NCBI GenBank assembly: GCA_012798315.1
Contig: JAAZNL010000050.1
Location: 1-32,795, forward strand
Origin: a candidate division WWE3 bacterium
Lineage (GTDB): Bacteria; Patescibacteriota; WWE3; UBA101185; UBA10185
Reading direction: 5' to 3'
DNA length: 32,795 nt
Under the pieces are notes generated by a model. The model worked only from the letters and a program-made list of their open reading frames with translations, ran no database searches and had not been told where the DNA came from. The first letter of the stretch is position 1. Each line of letters opens with the position of its first letter. A program made the translations under genes and the position numbers. Of this stretch, positions 27,363 to 32,795 are shown piece by piece.

Positions 27363-28567
27363 TATTCGACCCTAAAATATTTGCGTTTTCCGTATTTAAT
27401 CACATCTCCGCTTTTTATATCTACCTCGCTGAATGGATCAATAACTTTGCCGCCATTTATTTCTACTCCGCCTTGCTCTATTGTTCTTTTTATTTGGCTT
27501 GAAGAGTTTTCCTTAACACATTCCTTAAGTAAATTTTGCACGGTAATTTTCCCGGTGTAATGAATTTTTTCCATTAAATCAGAACTAATTTCTCTGTTTT
27601 GGACAGTCTTTTCAAAGTGTTCTTGAGCTTTTGTCGCTGATTCAACACCCTTGAGCATTTTGACAATTTCAAAAGCCATAAGTTTTTTGAACTTCATAGG
27701 ATTTTCGCCTGCCTTAATTTGATGGTCTATTCCATCAATTTCTTTTAATGGAAGCTCGGTTAATAGTAGTAAGGCTTTAATTAGTAATTCATCTGAGTAC
27801 GACATAGCTTTGCCGTACATATTTTCCGGGGAATCGCCAAGGTTAATACCGTTTCCCTTGGTTTTACTCATGGTTATGCCATCCGGGGCTTCCATCATAA
27901 TGTTAGACCTAACAAACTTTTCCTTGCCCAGATAGTTCTTAACTAAAGTCCTACCCATTAACATGTTAAATGTCTGATCGGCTCCTCCTATTTCTAAATC
28001 AACACCCATGGCAACCGAATCATATCCTTGCATAAGTGGGTATATAAATTCCTGGAGACCTATTGGATCTTTGCGCTTTAGTCGCTTATCAAAAAGATCC
28101 CGTTCCATCATTTGCTGAACAGTGGCATTGGCCATGAGTTTAATTAAGTCCTGTAATTGTAACTTGGATAACCATTCGTAGTTTCGCTTAAACTGAACAG
28201 GATTTTCGCCTTCAAAGTCTATTAATTGGGCCGCCTGTGTTTTCCATCCGGCCATGTTTTTTTCAATTTCCTCATCGGTCAGCATTTTTCTTGCGGAGTC
28301 TTTGTCAGGATCGCCTACTTTAGCTGTAAAATCACCGACTAAAAATATAACTTCGTGCCCGAGTTTTTGTAGTATACGCAGACCTCTAATTCCCATGGCA
28401 TGCCCAACGTGAAGGTACGGCCCAGTGGGATCGTACCCTTGGTAAGCCTTAAGACGTTCGCCTGAATAAAGCTTTTTTCGTAAATCTTCTTTTGACGGGA
28501 ATATGTTTTCTACCCCCCTATTTATAAACTCTTCTATGAGTTCTTTGTCTACCAAAACTTTATTCAT
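27362..28567 (-). CDS. tyrS: Tyrosyl-tRNA synthetase
   Basis: PYLHVGHAMG (HIGH-type), GITMSKTKGN (KMSKS-type), C-terminal S4-like domain. Confidence 0.93.
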   Translation of the reverse strand: MNKVLVDKELIEEFINRGVENIFPSKEDLRKKLYSGERLKAYQGYDPTGPYLHVGHAMGIRGLRILQKLGHEVIFLVGDFTAKVGDPDKDSARKMLTDEEIEKNMAGWKTQAAQLIDFEGENPVQFKRNYEWLSKLQLQDLIKLMANATVQQMMERDLFDKRLKRKDPIGLQEFIYPLMQGYDSVAMGVDLEIGGADQTFNMLMGRTLVKNYLGKEKFVRSNIMMEAPDGITMSKTKGNGINLGDSPENMYGKAMSYSDELLIKALLLLTELPLKEIDGIDHQIKAGENPMKFKKLMAFEIVKMLKGVESATKAQEHFEKTVQNREISSDLMEKIHYTGKITVQNLLKECVKENSSSQIKRTIEQGGVEINGGKVIDPFSEVDIKSGDVIKYGKRKYFRVE

Positions 28568-28644
28568 GATCTATAGTATAAAGTTTTTTTTAATAAAAAA
28601 AAGCGGATTGACCACCGTCAGTAATGTATAATAGTAGGAGTTTT

Positions 28645-31323
28645 ATGACTAATAGTTTCTTTAAACCGAAACGTGTGAGCAAATCAAGAGGTAGCGCGTT
28701 CAAAGGGTTTACCAAAACAATAAAAAACGCAGTAAATATGAAAAATCCTGTAATGATAACTGACTCCAGGAAATTGCAGATTTTAACGTATGCAGCCACC
28801 TTTGTATTAATTGGCTTGGTCGCCGGTGTCCTAATTTTAGTTTTGGTGTTGGCATTTTTTTCGAGATCTTTACCAGACCCGAACCGTTTGCTGGAACGTA
28901 ATTTCGAGCTTTCCACAAGATTTTATGATCGCAACGGTAAGCTTTTATATGAACTATTCGGAGAAAAAAACAGAACTTTGGTCACTCTGGACAAGATTTC
29001 ACCTAATGTTGTTCACGCTACCCTTTCTACGGAGGATGCCGATTTTTATTTTCACCACGGCTATTCGCTTAGAGGAATGTTGCGCGCGGTTAAAAATATA
29101 GCCGGCGGTGAAAGCTTACAAAGCGGTTCAACTCTGACACAACAAGTTATTAAAAATACGCTACTTTCTCAAGAACAAACAATGACACGTAAAATAAAAG
29201 AATTAATTTTGTCTCTTCAGCTTGAAAACAAATACTCTAAGGAACAAATATTACAAATGTATTTGAATGAAAGCCCTTATGGCGGTCAAAACTATGGCAT
29301 ATACAGCGCCGCTAAAGCATACTTCAATAAAGAACCGAGTGACCTCTCAATTGCCGAATCAGCTTATCTTGCAGGATTACCACAAAGACCAAGTTATTAT
29401 TCTCAATACGGCCCTACTCCTGAGGCAGGTATCGCCCGAAAAAATTATGTTTTATACCTTATGAATGAACGGGGCTGGGTTGAGGCCGATGGAAAACGTC
29501 ATTATTTAAATGATGAGGAATATGAAAAAGCTAAGAACGAAGAGCTTAAGTTTGATGTAGCCAAAGTACCTTTTGCCGCTCCGCACTTTGTGTTTTACGT
29601 AAAACAATTACTTGTTGATATGTTTGGCGAAGAATTAGTCGAGCAAGGTGGTTTGGCTGTTACAACTTCACTGGACTTAGACGTTCAGAATATGGCTCAA
29701 ACGATAGTTCAGGAAGAAGTTGATAAATCCCAAGGCATGAATGTTTGGAACGGCTCTATGGTCGTTCTTGACCCAAAAAGCGGTCAAATACTAGCCATGG
29801 TCGGTTCAAAAGGCTACAACCTAGATCCACTTCCCGAGAATTGTGTTTCGGGCAGCACCGGCGAAAATGGTTGTAAGTTTGATCCATACGTTAATGTATC
29901 GTTGTCCGAAAGACAGCCGGGTTCCGCAATAAAACCCATTACTTATGCCACAATGCTTTCGCAGGGTTACAGTGTGGCATTTCCATTTTTAGATGTTCCA
30001 TCCAGGTTTGAAGGTTCCGCCCCTGATAAACCATATATTCCTGAGAATTACGATGGGATTTTTAGAGGGGTAGTAAGTCTTCGCAGATCATTAGGCAACT
30101 CTCTTAACATTCCGGCGGTTAAGGCATTAAAAATCGCGGGTCTAAATAATATGATAGACATGGCAGAAAAAATGGGTATTTCCACGTTTGGAGATCGTTC
30201 CAGGTATGGACTTGCCCTTACACTTGGCGGTGGTGAGACTAAGCTTTTGGAACTTACTGGCGCGTACAGTGTTTTTGCGTCAGGCGGTAATTTTAGACGG
30301 CCTACCCCGCTAATAGAAGTAAAGGATGCTAATGGTAAAATCCTGCATAAATGGCAGGATACGGGAGGAACGCAAGTATTAGATCCTTCAGTTGCATTTT
30401 TAATTTCCGATATTCTATCCGATGATGGCGCCCGTAGTTCCGCATTTGGGCCCGGAAGTTTGTTAAATATCCCTGGACGGCAGGTAGCTGTAAAAACAGG
30501 TACAACCGATGATAAACGTGATAACTACGCCATGGGATTTACACCATCGGTGGTAGCAGGAGTTTGGGTTGGCAATAGTAATAACGAAAAAATGAATCCG
30601 AACGTTGCATCCGGTATAACAGGGGCCACCCCTATTTACAACCGCTTTATGAAGGAATATTTGGCCGATAAACCGGTAGAAAAATTTGAAGCCCCTAAAG
30701 ATGTTAAAAAAGTCGAAATTGATGAATTTACAGGTATGTTACCGAATGGCGAAGATGGAAGACGCTCTGAATGGTTTCAGGAAAGTACTGTGCCCACTGC
30801 GAAAAGTGATTGGTATCAACGTATTGAAGTCTGCAAACTTGACGGTCGTATAGCAAACGAAGGTTGCGTAGAAGCGGACGAGACTGAACAAAAGACTTTC
30901 GTTAAAATACAGGCGGAACTGCCGGAATGGCAATCATCTGTAGATTGGTGGGTAAAAGAACATTACAAAGAATCAAAGTATTTTCCGCCTCAAATGAAAT
31001 CCCGTTTGGAGTTTGACGGCGATGAAGTTACAAACAAAAATGATGTGTTTGTAGCCATTACCGATCCTCTGGATAAATCTTCGGTATATTTGGATTTTAG
31101 ACTGAATGTTGAGGTTTCTTCGTATTATGACGTTGATGGAATAAATATATACATGGATGGTGATAAAGTGGCTGATGATGATAATGAACCATTCGGATAT
31201 AGTTTTAGTTTACCCGCTTCAAAAATAGGAGAACATACTATTGAAGTTACCGCTAAGAATAAAAAGGACGATAAGGGTTCGGACGAAATAAAAGTTGAAG
31301 TCAGGGGTTACGCAAAAGAATAA
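28645..31323 (+). CDS. Class A penicillin-binding protein (PBP1A-type) with C-terminal Ig-like region
   Basis: Glycosyltransferase motifs STEDADFYFHHGYS, SGSTLTQQVIKN, MYLNESPYGGQNYG. Transpeptidase SAIKP, SLN, KTGTT. ATG 28645 has AGGAG upstream; track start is 28624. Confidence 0.95.
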   Translation: MTNSFFKPKRVSKSRGSAFKGFTKTIKNAVNMKNPVMITDSRKLQILTYAATFVLIGLVAGVLILVLVLAFFSRSLPDPNRLLERNFELSTRFYDRNGKLLYELFGEKNRTLVTLDKISPNVVHATLSTEDADFYFHHGYSLRGMLRAVKNIAGGESLQSGSTLTQQVIKNTLLSQEQTMTRKIKELILSLQLENKYSKEQILQMYLNESPYGGQNYGIYSAAKAYFNKEPSDLSIAESAYLAGLPQRPSYYSQYGPTPEAGIARKNYVLYLMNERGWVEADGKRHYLNDEEYEKAKNEELKFDVAKVPFAAPHFVFYVKQLLVDMFGEELVEQGGLAVTTSLDLDVQNMAQTIVQEEVDKSQGMNVWNGSMVVLDPKSGQILAMVGSKGYNLDPLPENCVSGSTGENGCKFDPYVNVSLSERQPGSAIKPITYATMLSQGYSVAFPFLDVPSRFEGSAPDKPYIPENYDGIFRGVVSLRRSLGNSLNIPAVKALKIAGLNNMIDMAEKMGISTFGDRSRYGLALTLGGGETKLLELTGAYSVFASGGNFRRPTPLIEVKDANGKILHKWQDTGGTQVLDPSVAFLISDILSDDGARSSAFGPGSLLNIPGRQVAVKTGTTDDKRDNYAMGFTPSVVAGVWVGNSNNEKMNPNVASGITGATPIYNRFMKEYLADKPVEKFEAPKDVKKVEIDEFTGMLPNGEDGRRSEWFQESTVPTAKSDWYQRIEVCKLDGRIANEGCVEADETEQKTFVKIQAELPEWQSSVDWWVKEHYKESKYFPPQMKSRLEFDGDEVTNKNDVFVAITDPLDKSSVYLDFRLNVEVSSYYDVDGINIYMDGDKVADDDNEPFGYSFSLPASKIGEHTIEVTAKNKKDDKGSDEIKVEVRGYAKE

Positions 31324-31332
31324 GCAGGTTTA

Positions 31333-32795
31333 CTAACTTCTCATCTCTAAATCAGGAAACGTTTTAAGTTTTTCAATGAGTTTTTGTTTTACAGGACCAA
31401 AACTATTTTCATTGTAATATATTCTGAATATCACGTTTTTCTTTTGGTCGGATAATTTTTCAGTATTTACATCCAGTTCAGTTATTGCCGAGTCAAAATA
31501 ATATACTGTGTTATACAATTCCCCCACTGTTTGGGTTACGGGGATTACAACCGATACGTCTTCGTAAAGCGTGTTTGGATTTTGTGTTGCGGCACGGCTA
31601 CTTGTTGAAGCAATTTTCATAAGGTTTTCCGTGAGTAACCTAAATCCGTTGTGTGTAATAAAACCTAAGTTTTTATAACCTGCGCTTATTTCCAAACCTT
31701 TGTCGGTTTTGGCTACACTGTAATTATTTATGCCTAACTCTTTAAGTAATCCTCTTAATAGTTTTTTGGTCTGATCTGCTGTGTCTTTGAGAGATTCAAA
31801 CTGAACTATTGCCTGAATTTCTCGTTGTTCTAGAAAGTTATGTTTAAAATATGTCTTACCGATTTCAAAAATTTTAATTTCTTTTATTTTGTTTTTCTGG
31901 TAAACGTCTATTACCTGATTTAGCGTATCTGCAATGTTAATGCGTAAAGCGTTTTTTTCCTCGGATTGCGAATTTTCCAGAATTATCTGATCTTCATTTT
32001 TCGGATCAAAATTTAATAAGGGATCGGTAATATGCTCATGAGCACCAAGACTTACCAGGATGTGTCGGATTTTTTCTTCAAATTTATATATTTCCGGCGT
32101 AATCTCTGGGGGCGGTGTTGTGTCCATCATAGCCGATGGGATATTTATGTAGTTATTGATTCTAAGAATATCGGCTACAATGTCGTCTTCAACTTCTATA
32201 TCAGTTCTAAAATACGGAATTTTCACTTCAATAAAATTTTCATCCTCGTTTAAAACCACATAACCCAAACGTACCAAAATTTCCTTTACGGCATCTTTTA
32301 CAAAGTGCATACCACTAAGTTTTTCGAGTCTTTCCATTCGTAAAATATACTTTTTGTGTGTTTGAGGATTTGGATACCAATCTATGTTGGAGTAATAAAT
32401 TCCGCCGGCTAAATCCAAAATTAACTTAGTTGCGCGGTGAATGGCCAGCTCGGTAAGGTCGGGATGCAAAAATTTGTCATAGCGTAAAACCGTTTCATTT
32501 TGAATTTTTAATCTTCTGGATGCTTTACGTATTGCAACTTGATTGTAATTTCCTGCATCCAAAACTATATCAGTAGTTGTTTTTTCGATTCCTGTTGATT
32601 GTCCTCCGACAATTCCCCCTAACACAGTGGGAACATCGTTCTGGGTTAAAACAAAATTTCCATCATCGAGTTCTACGTTTTCGCCCAAAAGAGTAACCAT
32701 TTTCTCACCTTTTCGTGCTTTCCGTATTACAATTTCCTGTTTCTTTAATTTTGATAGATCTTGGGCGTGCATGGGTTGACCGGTTTCAACCATAA
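31333..32795 (-). CDS. pheT: Phenylalanyl-tRNA synthetase beta subunit (5' end outside window)
   Basis: VMVETGQPMHAQD...LGGIVGGQSTGIEKTTTDIVLD; FDX-ACB-like C-terminus. Frame remains open to the window edge. Confidence 0.93.
   Translation of the reverse strand, partial: MVETGQPMHAQDLSKLKKQEIVIRKARKGEKMVTLLGENVELDDGNFVLTQNDVPTVLGGIVGGQSTGIEKTTTDIVLDAGNYNQVAIRKASRRLKIQNETVLRYDKFLHPDLTELAIHRATKLILDLAGGIYYSNIDWYPNPQTHKKYILRMERLEKLSGMHFVKDAVKEILVRLGYVVLNEDENFIEVKIPYFRTDIEVEDDIVADILRINNYINIPSAMMDTTPPPEITPEIYKFEEKIRHILVSLGAHEHITDPLLNFDPKNEDQIILENSQSEEKNALRINIADTLNQVIDVYQKNKIKEIKIFEIGKTYFKHNFLEQREIQAIVQFESLKDTADQTKKLLRGLLKELGINNYSVAKTDKGLEISAGYKNLGFITHNGFRLLTENLMKIASTSSRAATQNPNTLYEDVSVVIPVTQTVGELYNTVYYFDSAITELDVNTEKLSDQKKNVIFRIYYNENSFGPVKQKLIEKLKTFPDLEMRS

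Noticed and set aside
1-32795. CRISPR arrays, rRNA/tRNA genes, transposases or phage genes
   Set aside because: No regularly spaced repeats, cloverleaf-like sequences, transposase or phage motifs were seen on reading both strands. A computational scan (tRNAscan-SE, CRISPR finder) was not possible.

Overview
The window looks like an AT-rich chromosomal segment from a Patescibacteria/CPR-type bacterium. That lineage call is an inference from gene content and synteny. The left two thirds (1-21656) is a type IV pilus locus: pilT (3' end), pilC, a major-type pilin, prepilin peptidase, a PAS histidine kinase and a single-domain response regulator. It also holds an accessory block (DMT transporter, two unknown genes, methyltransferase, DUF2156-like protein), a GC-rich self-contained cassette, a ~1230-aa secreted multidomain putative tip adhesin, two PilX-like E5-less pilins, a second major-type pilin, minor pilins (FimT/GspH-, PilV-, PilW-like) and pilM-pilN-pilO. 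The right third is mostly on the minus strand and is a housekeeping block: trmD, khpA, rpsP, rnc, acpP-like, nusB, rpmF, rsmD, recG, a small membrane ORF, tyrS and pheT (partial), plus a divergent class A PBP gene. The most notable observations are: (1) prepilin peptidase is interrupted by one in-frame TGA exactly where the invariant Gly of the G-S-F-[IL]-N motif should be; (2) many genes have a -10-like element, often extended (TGn), only 6-9 nt before the ATG and no Shine-Dalgarno, which suggests leaderless mRNAs, whereas the two major pilins have near-identical strong SDs and GC-rich 3' hairpins; (3) two paralogous E5-less PilX-like tip pilins lie in one locus, one directly after a giant Cys-rich putative adhesin; (4) an ACP-like protein lacks the canonical DSL phosphopantetheine motif; (5) a structured leader with interleaved inverted repeats precedes a pilin gene, and a similar arrangement precedes rnc.
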